The position numbers were made by a program, and so were the translations under genes. This document shows, one piece after another, positions 54,357 to 63,500 of a stretch of 64,000 nucleotides of DNA. The notes beneath the pieces are model-generated. The model saw only the letters and a program-made list of their open reading frames with translations, was not told the DNA's origin and did no database searches. Position 1 is the first letter of the stretch; each line of letters begins with the position of its first letter. The DNA is from Blastococcus aggregatus (lineage in GTDB: Bacteria > Actinomycetota > Actinomycetes > Mycobacteriales > Geodermatophilaceae): the NCBI RefSeq assembly GCF_900221005.1, contig NZ_OBQI01000007.1, positions 124,001 through 188,000 on the forward strand. Reading direction: 5' to 3'.

Positions 54357-57023
54357 TCAGAGCGAGCCGGCGGGCTGGGGGCTGCGGAGCAGCGCCCCGG
54401 CCTCGGTGGCGGGCATGGGCCGGTAGAGCAGGTAGCCCTGGGCCTGGTCGCATTCCTGCGCCTTGAGCTGCGCCAGCTGGTCCGGCTCCTCCACGCCCTC
54501 GGCGACGACGGTCAACCCGAAGGTGTGCGCCGCTCTGATCATTAGGGCGACGAGCTCGCGGTGGGCGGGCTCCGTGGAGGCCACGAAGCTGCGGTCGATC
54601 TTGAGCGTGTCGACCGGCATGTTGCGCAGCTGGCCGATGGAGGTGTATCCGGTGCCGAAGTAGTCGATGGCGATGCTGACGCCCATGGCGCGCAGCTCGG
54701 TGAGGTGGTCATTGGCCAGCGGGTCGTCGACCAGCACGGTCTCGGTGACCTCCAGGACCAGCAGGTGAGCGGGCAGCCCGGACGCCTCCAGCGCGTCGGC
54801 GACGTCGCTGATCACCCGCGGGTCGGCCAGGTGCCGTCCAGAGATGTTCACCGCGATCGTCGGGTCGGGCGCCCCCGGCGCGGCGGGGGACTCGGCCCGC
54901 CACTGCGCCAGCTGGCGGGTGGCCTCGTGCAGCATCCAGCGGTCGACCTCACCGATCAGTCGGGACCCCTCGGCCACGGGGATCCACTGGTCTGGAGCGA
55001 CCGGTCCGACACCGGGTCGCGTCCAGCGGATGAGCGCCTCGTAGCCCATCAGCCGGTCGGTGGCGACCTCCATGACGGGCTGGTACGCCACCTGCATCTC
55101 ACCGTTGGCCAGGCCGGTGGCGATCGCCACCTCCAGTGCCGCCCGCTGGTTGAGCTGCCGCCGCAGGGTTTCGTCGAAGATCTCCGCGCGGCCACGCCCC
55201 GCAGCCTTGGCGCGGTAGGCGGCGGCGTCGGCCTCGGCGAAGAGCACGTCGGCGTCGGTGCTGCCGTCCCGGCTGACCGCTACGCCGATGCTGGCGCCGA
55301 TCCGGACCTGGGCACGCTGGACCACCATCGGCTCGCTGATCGAGGAGATCAGCCGGTGGCTGAGTTCCAGCAGGTCGTGCTCGGTGTGCACGGGCTCCAC
55401 GAGGACGACGAACTCGTCGCCGCCCAGGCGGCAGACCACGTCGCCGGGCCGGACCCCGGCCGTGAGCCGGCGGGCGACCTCGCGCAGCACCTCGTCGCCG
55501 GCGGCGTGCCCGTGCCCGTCGTTGACCGCTTTGAAGCCGTCGAGATCCACGAAGAGCAGGCCGGTCATCTGACCGGACCGCCGGCCGCGGTGCAGCGCGC
55601 CGGTGACCAGCGTGACGGCCTGGGCGCGGTTGGGCAGCTCGGTGAGCGCGTCGTGGGTGGCCTGGTGGGCGAGGGCGGACTGCAGCTCCTCGCGCTGGCG
55701 TACCGCGTGCACGATCTCCTTGACCGACGCGTGGACGACCTCACCGAGCGGTCCGGGCAGCGGCTGGTCGAGCAGGGCGTCGTCGAGGTCGCCGCGGGCG
55801 ACGGCCTGGGCCTGGTCCTGGATCCGGCGCAGCCCGGCGACGGCGGCTCCCAGCGCCGCCGAGACGGTGCGCACCTCGCGCGGTCCGGCGACCTCCACCT
55901 CCACCAGCGAGCCCTCGCTGATCTGGCTGGCCTGCCCGGCCAGCAGTCGCAGCGCGCCGGCCACGCTGCGGCCGAGCACCAGTGCGGCGAGCAGCGAGAC
56001 GGCCAGCAGGCCGGCGGCGAGGAGAAGGATCCCCCGCAGCTGACCGGTGGCCTCCTCCCGGTCGGCGGACACCAGCGTGTGGGCGTTGCCGATCGCGGTC
56101 TCGACGAGCTCGCCCAGCAGATCGTTGCGCTCCTGGGTCTGGACGAGCAGCGTGGCGATCTCGGCGACGGACACGGTGGGGGTGTCGCCGTCCGCACCGC
56201 TGGTCAGCACGCCGTCCACGGCGCCCACGGCGTCGGACGTCTGCACGGCCCGCCATGCCTCTCGCAGCGAGGGCTGGGACAGGGACTTCATCTGGCGTTC
56301 GGCGTCGCTGTAGTCGAGCAGGGCGGTCTGCCACGCGGTGCGCGAGCCGATCATGCTGTCCCCGCCGGCGAACATGGACCCGAAGAAGAGCGGGAGCTGC
56401 CGGCTGGCGACCTGGCTGAGCCGCGCGATGGACTGCACGTCCTGGAGTGCCCGCAGGGTGACCCCCGGGATCCCTTCCGCGGTGGCGGCGGCTGCGGCGG
56501 CCTGCTGGGCGGTCATCAGATCGTTCGAGACGGCCAGGAAACGGAAGTAGACGTCCTCGATGTCGAGGTTCAGCGTGTTGCCACCGGAGCGCAGCAGGGC
56601 CAGGTCCGTCGCGGCGCGCTCGGCGGCAGCGGAGCCCACCGAGCCGGCCGGCACGCCGGCCAGCGCCCGATCGGTCACCGCTCGGACCCGCGCGGAGTCG
56701 CGCGCCATCGTCTCGGCCTGTACCTCCAGCAGTCCCGGCGGCAGGTCGAGCATGGCGATGGCCTCCGGGTTGGCGACGACGTGCAGCCACAGGAACGGGA
56801 TCAGCTCCTGCTCCACGCTCCGGCGCGCGCCGTCGAGGGCCGCGAGGGTCCGCATGCCGTTCTCCGCGCGTGCGGCACTGTCCGCCTCGCTCGCCCGGGT
56901 CTGTGCCGCGGCGGTGGCCAAGACCATGACGCCGAGGAGCGGCAGCAGCACGAGCGCCGTCAGGTAGCACCACAGGGGCGAGGCGCGGCGCATGCTCTGC
57001 TCGGAGAACCGCACGAATCGCAT
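54357..57023 (-). CDS. membrane-bound GGDEF-EAL cyclic-di-GMP protein
   Basis: From ATG 57023 (MRFVRFSEQ) the protein has 888 residues: a transmembrane helix near 15-35, a large extracytoplasmic helical sensor region, a second helix near 325-350, a HAMP-like linker, a GGDEF domain with intact RLGGDEF, and an EAL domain with intact YEALIRW and NISGRHLADP. In the EAL domain the metal-binding DDFGTG motif reads DYFGTGYTS, so one of the two conserved Asp is lost. The enzyme may thus make c-di-GMP but be weak or inactive in breaking it down. The open frame extends upstream to 57173 without protein-like character. Confidence 0.88.
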   Translation of the reverse strand: MRFVRFSEQSMRRASPLWCYLTALVLLPLLGVMVLATAAAQTRASEADSAARAENGMRTLAALDGARRSVEQELIPFLWLHVVANPEAIAMLDLPPGLLEVQAETMARDSARVRAVTDRALAGVPAGSVGSAAAERAATDLALLRSGGNTLNLDIEDVYFRFLAVSNDLMTAQQAAAAAATAEGIPGVTLRALQDVQSIARLSQVASRQLPLFFGSMFAGGDSMIGSRTAWQTALLDYSDAERQMKSLSQPSLREAWRAVQTSDAVGAVDGVLTSGADGDTPTVSVAEIATLLVQTQERNDLLGELVETAIGNAHTLVSADREEATGQLRGILLLAAGLLAVSLLAALVLGRSVAGALRLLAGQASQISEGSLVEVEVAGPREVRTVSAALGAAVAGLRRIQDQAQAVARGDLDDALLDQPLPGPLGEVVHASVKEIVHAVRQREELQSALAHQATHDALTELPNRAQAVTLVTGALHRGRRSGQMTGLLFVDLDGFKAVNDGHGHAAGDEVLREVARRLTAGVRPGDVVCRLGGDEFVVLVEPVHTEHDLLELSHRLISSISEPMVVQRAQVRIGASIGVAVSRDGSTDADVLFAEADAAAYRAKAAGRGRAEIFDETLRRQLNQRAALEVAIATGLANGEMQVAYQPVMEVATDRLMGYEALIRWTRPGVGPVAPDQWIPVAEGSRLIGEVDRWMLHEATRQLAQWRAESPAAPGAPDPTIAVNISGRHLADPRVISDVADALEASGLPAHLLVLEVTETVLVDDPLANDHLTELRAMGVSIAIDYFGTGYTSIGQLRNMPVDTLKIDRSFVASTEPAHRELVALMIRAAHTFGLTVVAEGVEEPDQLAQLKAQECDQAQGYLLYRPMPATEAGALLRSPQPAGSL

Positions 57024-57355
57024 GGTTCCGTATCGGTACGGCTCAACTCGTCTTGAGCGCGACCACCCATTCGAGGGGGGCGGTGTCCGTGACCGGTCGT
57101 GCCCGTCGGCCCCGGCGAGGTCCCTCGGGTCAAGCCCGGCGCGCACCGCTACACGCCACAGCGCCTCGCTCACGGCCTGAGGTGGGACGTGTCACGGAAC
57201 GATGGGGACTCGCAACCTGATCGTGGAACCCGCCGCGGACCTCTGCCCGGGTGCAGGTCTCGCTGGGGATTGGTCGAAAGATGACGTGTGCAACCATCCG
57301 TTCCGAGCCGGTACGGGAATAGGCTGAAGTCCTCGCACGCGGGCGCCATGGCCCG

Positions 57356-57727
57356 GTGGCTGTGGTGCCGCACGTTGATTGGCGGCGACTGATGGGTGCC
57401 TCGGTAGTGGCCTGGGAGGCGACGGGGGAAGCGCTGTCGCGCCTGCTGGAGGAAGCCTTACCCGCCTTCACGTGGACCCTGGTTGCGGCGTTCTGTATGG
57501 GCGGCGTGGCGGTGTCCTGCTACGGCCTCTACGCCGCGGGTCGGCACCTGCTCCACGGTGCACCGGGGCGGTCCGGGCCGGTCGATGGCTCACCTGCACC
57601 GCGATTCGACGATGAGCTCGTGCACCGGGAAGCGGCGCGTGGCATCGCCGCCCTGGAGTCGTGGCTGGGCCAGTCATCGCCGGGGTCGACGGGAGGCGAC
57701 GAGGCGGGATCCAGCGCCGAGGGCTGA
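57356..57727 (+). CDS. small single-pass membrane protein (paralogue of 60300-60620)
   Basis: A 123-residue protein with one long hydrophobic stretch (about residues 38-63), a basic turn (AAGRHLLHG), and a soluble tail carrying REAARGIAALESWLGQ. That tail motif recurs as EAARGVAAMESWIRAG in the gene at 60300, also after a membrane segment, so the two are related. GTG 57356 or ATG 57392 may be the start. Function unknown. It is followed by the MarR regulator in the same direction after 84 bases. Confidence 0.6.
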   Translation: MAVVPHVDWRRLMGASVVAWEATGEALSRLLEEALPAFTWTLVAAFCMGGVAVSCYGLYAAGRHLLHGAPGRSGPVDGSPAPRFDDELVHREAARGIAALESWLGQSSPGSTGGDEAGSSAEG

Positions 57728-57811
57728 CCGGATGGCGGACTGCGTAGGTGGGGAGTTCCACCGGCGGCGGTAGAGCTGGAACCTTCGTCGGCAACGCCTT
57801 ATGGTTGGCCC

Positions 57812-58372
57812 ATGCAACTGGGTGGGGCCGGATCGGCTGAGGGGTCCATGGTGCGCATCGAACGTGAGCTGACCCATCTGGTCCGCCGGGCTCAGCGCGT
57901 CCAGCTCCACACCGATGGGCCCGTGGAGCCACTGGAGCGGAGCGCATACACGATCCTGGGCTTCCTCAACGACGAGGGACCGATGCGCAACGGGGCGTTG
58001 GCGGCCCGGTTGTACCTCGACGCCTCGACGGTGAGCCGGCACGTGGCCAGCCTGCAGCAGGCCGGGCTTGTCACGCGCGAGGCGGACCCCGAGGACGGGC
58101 GGGCCTGCCGGCTGCGGCTGACATCGGCGGGGCGGCGTGCGGTCGCTGGGACACGTCAGGTCCGCCGGAATGCCGTGCGCGAGCTGATCGGCTCGTGGCC
58201 GATCGACGAGCAGGACACCTTTGCAGCGCTGCTGGAACGGTTGAACGCAGGTCTCGACGGCAGAGTCACCGAGGCAATGGCCGGCGGAGCGCCGTCGCCC
58301 TCCGGCGCGAGCCCGGACAGATCCGCCGCAACCCCCGACGAAGCCGGTTCGAAAGAGGTCCTGCGCGCGTGA
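57812..58372 (+). CDS. MarR-family transcriptional regulator
   Basis: A 186-residue winged helix protein. Helix-turn-helix MRNGALAARLYLDASTVSRH lies near residues 58-77, and the wing READPEDGRACRLRLTSAG near 88-108 has the DxRxxxxxLT pattern of MarR proteins (D-G-R-A-C-R-L-R-L-T). Such proteins usually repress an adjacent drug exporter and respond to the exported compound. The TGA overlaps the GTG of the DHA2 exporter gene (GTGA at 58369-58372), so both are in one operon. Start ATG 57812; GTG/ATG codons at 57848-57851 are alternatives. Confidence 0.88.
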   Translation: MQLGGAGSAEGSMVRIERELTHLVRRAQRVQLHTDGPVEPLERSAYTILGFLNDEGPMRNGALAARLYLDASTVSRHVASLQQAGLVTREADPEDGRACRLRLTSAGRRAVAGTRQVRRNAVRELIGSWPIDEQDTFAALLERLNAGLDGRVTEAMAGGAPSPSGASPDRSAATPDEAGSKEVLRA

Positions 58373-60081
58373 GTTCCCCTGCTCCTCACAGCCAGACGCC
58401 GGACTCCTCGAGCGGCCACCAGGGCCTGCCACCGTTGGAACACCGGCAGATCCTGACCGTGCTGCTCGGGCTCATGCTGGGCATGCTGGTCGCGGCGCTC
58501 TCGCAGACCATCGTGGCCACGGCGTTGCCGACCATCGTGGGCGAGCTCGGTGGGCAGGAGCAGCTGGCCTGGGTCGTCTCGGCGACGCTGCTGACCTCCA
58601 CCGCATCCACACCGATCTGGGGCAAGCTGTCCGATCTCTACGGGCGGAAGATCATGTTCCAGTCCGCCATCGGGATCTTCCTGCTCGCATCCTTGGCCAG
58701 CGGCTTCGCGCAGGACATGGCGCAGTTGATCGCGTTCCGCGCGGTTCAGGGGCTGGGTGTCGGCGGACTGATGGCGTTGTCGCAGGCGATCATCGGCGAC
58801 GTCGTCAGCCCGCGGGAGCGTGGTCGCTACCAGGGCTACATCGGTTCCGTGTTCGGGATCGCGACGGTCGCGGGACCGCTGCTCGGCGGGTTCCTCGTCG
58901 AGCACCTGTCCTGGCGGTGGACCTTCTGGGTGGGCATCCCGATCGGCGTGGCGGCCCTGATCGTCACCGAGCGCGTGTTGAAGCTGCCGTTCCCGCGCAG
59001 CCGGCACTCCATCGACTGGCTCGGTGCCTTCTTCATCGTCGCCTCGGTCAGCGCGCTGCTGCTGATGCTGTCGCTGGGCGGCAAGGAGTTCGCCTGGAAC
59101 TCGGCCTGGACCTATGCGCTCGCCGCCGCGGCCGCCGTCCTGCTGGTGCTCGCCGTGTGGCAGGAGCGTCGCGCAGGCGAGCCGATCATGCCGCCGCACC
59201 TGTTCGCGAACCACACCTTCGTCGTCACCAGCCTGGCCGGCTTCGTCGTCGGTGTCGCGATGTTCGGCGCGATCATCTTCCTGCCGCAGTACCTGCAGAT
59301 CGTCAAGGGGGAGTCGCCGACTGCTTCGGGGCTGCTGACGCTGCCGCTCATGGTGGGCCTGCTCGCTGCCTCCATCGGCTCCGGGCGGGCGATCACGGCC
59401 ACCGGTCGGTACAAGATCTTCCCGGTGGTCGGCCTCCTGATCGCAGCGGTCGGGCTGGGGCTGATGAGCCGGCTCGCCGTCGACACCTCCCTGGTGGTGG
59501 CCGGGCTGTACATGCTGGTCACGGGCGTCGGCATCGGCCTGGTGATGCAGGTGCTGGTGCTGGCCACCCAGAACGCCGTGGAGCAGAAGGACCTGGGCGT
59601 GGCCACCTCCGGGGCCACGTTCTTCCGGTCACTGGGCGGCGCTTTGGGGGTGGCGGTGTTCGGCGCCCTGCTCACCCATCGCCTCGCCGACACCATCCCG
59701 TCCCGCCTCGCCGAGGCCGGCGTCCCGGCCGACCGGATCGCCGGCGGGACTCCGACGCTGGGCAGCCCCGAACAGATCGGCGCACTGCCCGAACCGGTGC
59801 ACACCGCGGTCATCACCGGCTTCGCCGACGCGCTGCAGACCACTTTCCTCGCCGCCGTGCCGTTCGCTCTGCTCGGGTTCCTCGTGCTGCTGTTCTTGCG
59901 GGAGACCCCGCTGCGCGAACACGCGCAGGAGCACACCACCGGGGAGAACGTCGCAGAGGCCTTCGAGACGGCGGTCGATCCGGACTGCGATCTCGGGCAT
60001 GGCGCGGACGATGCCGGACGCAGGAGCGCTTCCGACGCCCGCGGATCGGCCGGTGCGCGACTTCCGAAGGCCGAGCCATAG
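58369..60081 (+). CDS. DHA2-family (14-TM) MFS multidrug exporter
   Basis: A 570-residue transporter of the EmrB/QacA type. Conserved features: LDxT-related motif D1 region (LSQTIVATALPTIVGELGG), motif A GKLSDLYGRK in loop 2-3, and motif C (GPLLGGFLVEHLSWRWTFWV). About 14 hydrophobic helices are present, then a hydrophilic C-terminal tail of 60 residues. It would export drugs or toxic compounds by proton antiport and be controlled by the MarR protein encoded just upstream. GTG 58369 is chosen because of the four-base overlap and the absence of family sequence upstream. Confidence 0.92.
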   Translation: MSSPAPHSQTPDSSSGHQGLPPLEHRQILTVLLGLMLGMLVAALSQTIVATALPTIVGELGGQEQLAWVVSATLLTSTASTPIWGKLSDLYGRKIMFQSAIGIFLLASLASGFAQDMAQLIAFRAVQGLGVGGLMALSQAIIGDVVSPRERGRYQGYIGSVFGIATVAGPLLGGFLVEHLSWRWTFWVGIPIGVAALIVTERVLKLPFPRSRHSIDWLGAFFIVASVSALLLMLSLGGKEFAWNSAWTYALAAAAAVLLVLAVWQERRAGEPIMPPHLFANHTFVVTSLAGFVVGVAMFGAIIFLPQYLQIVKGESPTASGLLTLPLMVGLLAASIGSGRAITATGRYKIFPVVGLLIAAVGLGLMSRLAVDTSLVVAGLYMLVTGVGIGLVMQVLVLATQNAVEQKDLGVATSGATFFRSLGGALGVAVFGALLTHRLADTIPSRLAEAGVPADRIAGGTPTLGSPEQIGALPEPVHTAVITGFADALQTTFLAAVPFALLGFLVLLFLRETPLREHAQEHTTGENVAEAFETAVDPDCDLGHGADDAGRRSASDARGSAGARLPKAEP

Positions 60082-60299
60082 CGGCCTCTGCCGTCGGTAG
60101 TCGCGGGACCACCGGACCAGCCAGGCCAGCCTGTGTCTCCGGGGCGCTACAGCTAGCTGCCCCCAGATGCTGCCCGCAGACGGAACCCTTCCCTTTCGCA
60201 CTGCACCGCGGGACCATGGTTGCAGTTCGCAACAGCCGGGGGTGACCCGCGGCGGTCGTGACGCTGTGAGCGGGCAGACCCCTGGAGAGAGGGGGGGCG

Positions 60300-60620
60300 G
60301 TGGAGTACCTCCTCCGAACCAGGCTGTACCTCTACAGCCTCGGCTTGTGGCTGCTGCGCGCGGCCCGTTTGCTGCTCTGGTGCCTGATGACCGGCAGCCT
60401 GGCCATGGGCACGGCGTGGACAGGACGTCCCGCGGTGCTGACCGACTGGCTGGCGGCCGGGCCCCCGACCTGGCGGCGACCGGGTCGCCAGCAGATCATG
60501 ATCGCGCTCGAGGCGGCACGAGGGGTCGCCGCGATGGAATCGTGGATACGGGCCGGCTGCCCATCGGCGGCCGATCGGCCGGAGCGGGATCGAACTGAAC
60601 GGCCCAACACCTCCGACTGA
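60300..60620 (+). CDS. small membrane protein, paralogue of 57356-57727
   Basis: GTG 60300 follows a G-rich AGAGAGGGGG ribosome-binding stretch. The 106-residue protein has two short hydrophobic stretches (about 8-26 and 28-44) and a soluble tail with ALEAARGVAAMESWIRAG, matching the tail of the gene at 57356. Together they bracket the MarR-exporter operon. No known domain is recognised. The tail motif may be a protein-interaction helix. Confidence 0.55.
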   Translation: MEYLLRTRLYLYSLGLWLLRAARLLLWCLMTGSLAMGTAWTGRPAVLTDWLAAGPPTWRRPGRQQIMIALEAARGVAAMESWIRAGCPSAADRPERDRTERPNTSD

Positions 60621-60649
60621 GCGCGGCCTCGAACGGGAGGCGCGAATGC

Positions 60650-61858
60650 TCAGGAGTCGGCGGCGCCGGGCTCTCTCGGGCCCGGGGCTTTCGAACTCGT
60701 CGATGGGACAGGGATCCCATCTGCGGCTCGGCCGGCGCGGCCGTCACTTACGCCGGCCGCCGGCCGGGACTTCCGACCGTTCGTGGACGGCCGCACCGGG
60801 AGCCCGCGTTTCCGCTCCTTCCAGCGGCCGGGGCTGATCCCTTTCCACCGTCGGAAGGCATGGACGAAAGTTGAGGCATCCGTGTATCCGAGCCGTCGAG
60901 CGACCTGCTCGACGCTCAGACCGGCGGTCACGAGCAGCTCCTCCGCCAGGTGTTCACGTGTCTGCTCCACGATGGCGCGGAAGGTGGTTCCGTCGTCCTC
61001 GAGCATTCGGCGCAAGGTCCGCACGCTGACGTGCAGCTCGGCGGCGACCTCCTCCTGTCCGAGGATCCGGCCTCCCGTGTGCACAAGGAGGTCCCGCACG
61101 CGTCCGCTCGTCCCCTGCCGTGAGTGGCGGCGCTGGAGGAGGTCCCGGCACTGGGCCTGGCAGAGTGCGGCGGTCAGGGGGGCCGCCTGCGGCAATGGCT
61201 GGTCGAGCAGGGCAGCGTCGAAGGCCAGCATCGACCGTGCGGTCCCGAACAGGGATGGCACGCCGAACGCGGTCTCGTACCCCGTGGGGTCGGCCGGTTG
61301 CGGCAGTCGCAGCGTCACGCGCAGCGGCACGACCGGGCGGCCGAGGGTTTCGCGCCACAGCTGGAGGGCCGCCGAGGTGTCGCGGAGCAGGACGAAGCGC
61401 CGGACGTGTTCCGGGACGTCCAAGTCGTCGAAGAACAGCCGGACCTCGCCCTCGTCCTCCTGGGCGCTGATGCGCGTCAGGGCGTAGGTGAGGTCGACGA
61501 ACCGCATGGCGACCTCGTGTGCCTCACGCAGGGTGCGGCTCGAGAGCAGGGCGAAGCCCCAGATGCCGTAGCTCGCGAGCCGGTACCGCCCGCCGGCGGT
61601 CAGGCCTGCGTCCTCGGGCAGCGACTCGGCGACCGCGGCGATGGCGCGCAGCTCTTGGGCGCCGGTGATCTCGGCGTCCGGGTCCTCGAGGGCTGCTTCC
61701 GGTATCCCGCCGCCGGCCAGGACATCACGGCGAGGCAGGCCGTGCTCCATGGCGAGCGCGCACAGCAGAGCCACGCTGCCCGTGCCGCGGACGGGGGCGT
61801 CGAAGGGCTGAGGGTTGGCCGAAATAATCAACTTACGGCCTATTGTGTCATGGCTCAC
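60650..61858 (-). CDS. AraC-family transcriptional regulator
   Basis: A 402-residue regulator with an N-terminal arabinose-binding-like domain (PF12625 type, about 20-215) and a C-terminal AraC double helix-turn-helix (about 255-350): ELHVSVRTLRRMLEDDGTTF, AEELLVTAGLSVEQVARRLGY, then FVHAFRRWKGISPGRWK (each shown in part). The final 50 residues are disordered. It is divergent from the monooxygenase gene at 61920 and probably activates it. Regulators of this type next to a flavin monooxygenase and a hydrolase usually control breakdown of ketones or related compounds. Start GTG 61858. Confidence 0.9.
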   Translation of the reverse strand: MSHDTIGRKLIISANPQPFDAPVRGTGSVALLCALAMEHGLPRRDVLAGGGIPEAALEDPDAEITGAQELRAIAAVAESLPEDAGLTAGGRYRLASYGIWGFALLSSRTLREAHEVAMRFVDLTYALTRISAQEDEGEVRLFFDDLDVPEHVRRFVLLRDTSAALQLWRETLGRPVVPLRVTLRLPQPADPTGYETAFGVPSLFGTARSMLAFDAALLDQPLPQAAPLTAALCQAQCRDLLQRRHSRQGTSGRVRDLLVHTGGRILGQEEVAAELHVSVRTLRRMLEDDGTTFRAIVEQTREHLAEELLVTAGLSVEQVARRLGYTDASTFVHAFRRWKGISPGRWKERKRGLPVRPSTNGRKSRPAAGVSDGRAGRAADGIPVPSTSSKAPGPREPGAADS

Positions 61859-61884
61859 GTGGAACTCTCGCGGCTAGCTTCCGT

Positions 61885-61900
61885 GGTGACCGCCGTCACC
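61885..61900. promoter_or_regulatory. inverted repeat GGTGAC-N4-GTCACC, possible operator
   Basis: A perfect 6-bp palindrome with a four-base centre lies 20 bases before the monooxygenase start and 27 bases before the AraC-type gene start, inside the only 61-base divergent intergenic space. It may be a regulator site, although AraC proteins more often use direct repeats. Confidence 0.35.
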
Positions 61901-61919
61901 CGGCAGATGGGTACCGAGC

Positions 61920-63422
61920 ATGACCTTGACCGCAGACGCAGCACCTGGCACCGCCGAGGAAACCCAGCACGTCGACGTGCTCGTGGTCGGCGCGGGAATC
62001 TCCGGGATCGGTGCTGCCTACCACCTGAAGGAGCAGTTCCCGGGGAAGAGCTTCGTCATCCTCGACGCGCTGGACGCCCGGGGCGGCACCTGGTGGACCC
62101 ACCGTTACCCCGGCGTCCGGTCCGACAGCGACCTGTTCACCTTCGGGTACGGGTTCAAGCCCTGGCGGGGCGCGTCGATCGCCGCCTCGGAGGAGATCCT
62201 GGCCTACCTGGACGAGGTCATCGAGGACAACGACCTGGGTGACCGGATTCGCTACCGGCACCGGGTGAGCGCGGCCAGCTGGTCATCGGAGGAGAAGCGC
62301 TGGACGGTGCACGTGACCCGTGAGGACACCGGCGAGTCGCTGCGCTTCACCACCGACTTCCTCTGGATGTGCCAGGGCTACTACGACCACTCCCGGCCCC
62401 ACCGGCCGCAGTGGGAGGGGCTGGACCGGTTCCGTGGTCAGGTCGTGCACCCGCAGCAGTGGCCGGTCGACCTCGACTATGCGGGCAAGCGCGTCGTCGT
62501 CATCGGATCCGGAGCCACTGCGGCCACCCTCGTGCCGGCCATGGCGCAGGAGGCGGCGCACGTGACGATGCTGCAGCGCTCGCCGACGTTCTTCTTCGCC
62601 CGCCCCAGGACCCACGAGCTGGCGAACACGCTGCGCGCCCTGGACGTCCCTGACGAGTGGACCCACGAGATCCTGCGGCGCGCGTACATCGCCGAGGGCG
62701 ACGAGATCACCCGGATGTCCAAGGAAGCGCCGGAGGAGCTGCGGGCCTTCATCATCGAATCGATGCGTCCCCTGCTGCCTGAGGGCTTCGACATCGACAA
62801 GCACTTCAACCCGACCTACCGGCCGTGGCAGCAGCGGCTCGCCCTCCTCCCGGACGGCGACCTCTTCACCGCCATCCGGGAGGGCCAGGCGTCGGTCGTC
62901 ACCGACACGATCGACACGTTCACCGAGACCGGGATCCGCACCTCCTCGGGAGAGGAGCTGGAGGCCGACATCGTCGTCACCGCCACCGGGTTCGACCTGA
63001 GCCTGTTCGGGGGGGTCGCCTTCACCGTCGACGGGGAGCCGGTCGACTTTACCCAGCGGGTCACCTGGCGCGGCATGATGATCAGCGGCGTGCCGAACAT
63101 GGCCTACGTGTTCGGGTATTTCCGCGCCAGCTGGACCCTTCGTGCGGACCTGGTCAGCGAGTTCGTCTGCCGGTTGCTCGCGCACATGGAGAAGCGGGGT
63201 GCGACGACAGTCGTCCCCACGCTGCGTCCGGAGGACGCCGGCATGCAGCTGCGGCCATGGGGCGATCCGGAGAACTTCAACTCCGGCTACGTCATGCGCA
63301 CCATGCACCTGATGTTCAAGCAGGGTGACCGAGAGCCCTGGCTCCACCTGCTCGAGTACGCCGAGGAGCGCGACTCACTGCCTGCGCTCGAGCTCGACGA
63401 CACCTCGTTGGTGTACGGCTGA
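61920..63422 (+). CDS. flavin-containing (Baeyer-Villiger type) monooxygenase
   Basis: A 500-residue enzyme. The FAD-binding motif VVGAGISGIG is near residue 22, and GGTWWTHRYPGVRSDSD near 58 is typical of the EthA/BVMO group. The fingerprint FRGQVVHPQQWP near residue 165 fits F-x-G-x3-H-x3-W-P exactly, and the NADPH motif VVIGSGATAATL follows near 192. VTATGFDL marks the second dinucleotide region. BVMOs insert oxygen next to a carbonyl using NADPH and O2, giving esters. An esterase-like gene follows, consistent with a ketone-to-ester-to-acid pathway; this is inference from order. Confidence 0.92.
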   Translation: MTLTADAAPGTAEETQHVDVLVVGAGISGIGAAYHLKEQFPGKSFVILDALDARGGTWWTHRYPGVRSDSDLFTFGYGFKPWRGASIAASEEILAYLDEVIEDNDLGDRIRYRHRVSAASWSSEEKRWTVHVTREDTGESLRFTTDFLWMCQGYYDHSRPHRPQWEGLDRFRGQVVHPQQWPVDLDYAGKRVVVIGSGATAATLVPAMAQEAAHVTMLQRSPTFFFARPRTHELANTLRALDVPDEWTHEILRRAYIAEGDEITRMSKEAPEELRAFIIESMRPLLPEGFDIDKHFNPTYRPWQQRLALLPDGDLFTAIREGQASVVTDTIDTFTETGIRTSSGEELEADIVVTATGFDLSLFGGVAFTVDGEPVDFTQRVTWRGMMISGVPNMAYVFGYFRASWTLRADLVSEFVCRLLAHMEKRGATTVVPTLRPEDAGMQLRPWGDPENFNSGYVMRTMHLMFKQGDREPWLHLLEYAEERDSLPALELDDTSLVYG

Positions 63423-63500
63423 CCGGCCGGCCGGCGGTCGCGCTGCACCACCCACGAGTTCTTTCCGCACGTCCCGAGTCGTTCCCAGAAGGAGAATCCT

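Noticed and set aside
53863-54426. 187-residue plus-strand frame
   Set aside because: It overlaps the tRNA-scar hairpin, reads into the antisense of the GGDEF-EAL gene and has no protein-like conservation.
54561-57056. 831-residue plus-strand frame
   Set aside because: It is antisense to the GGDEF-EAL gene, which has intact family motifs.
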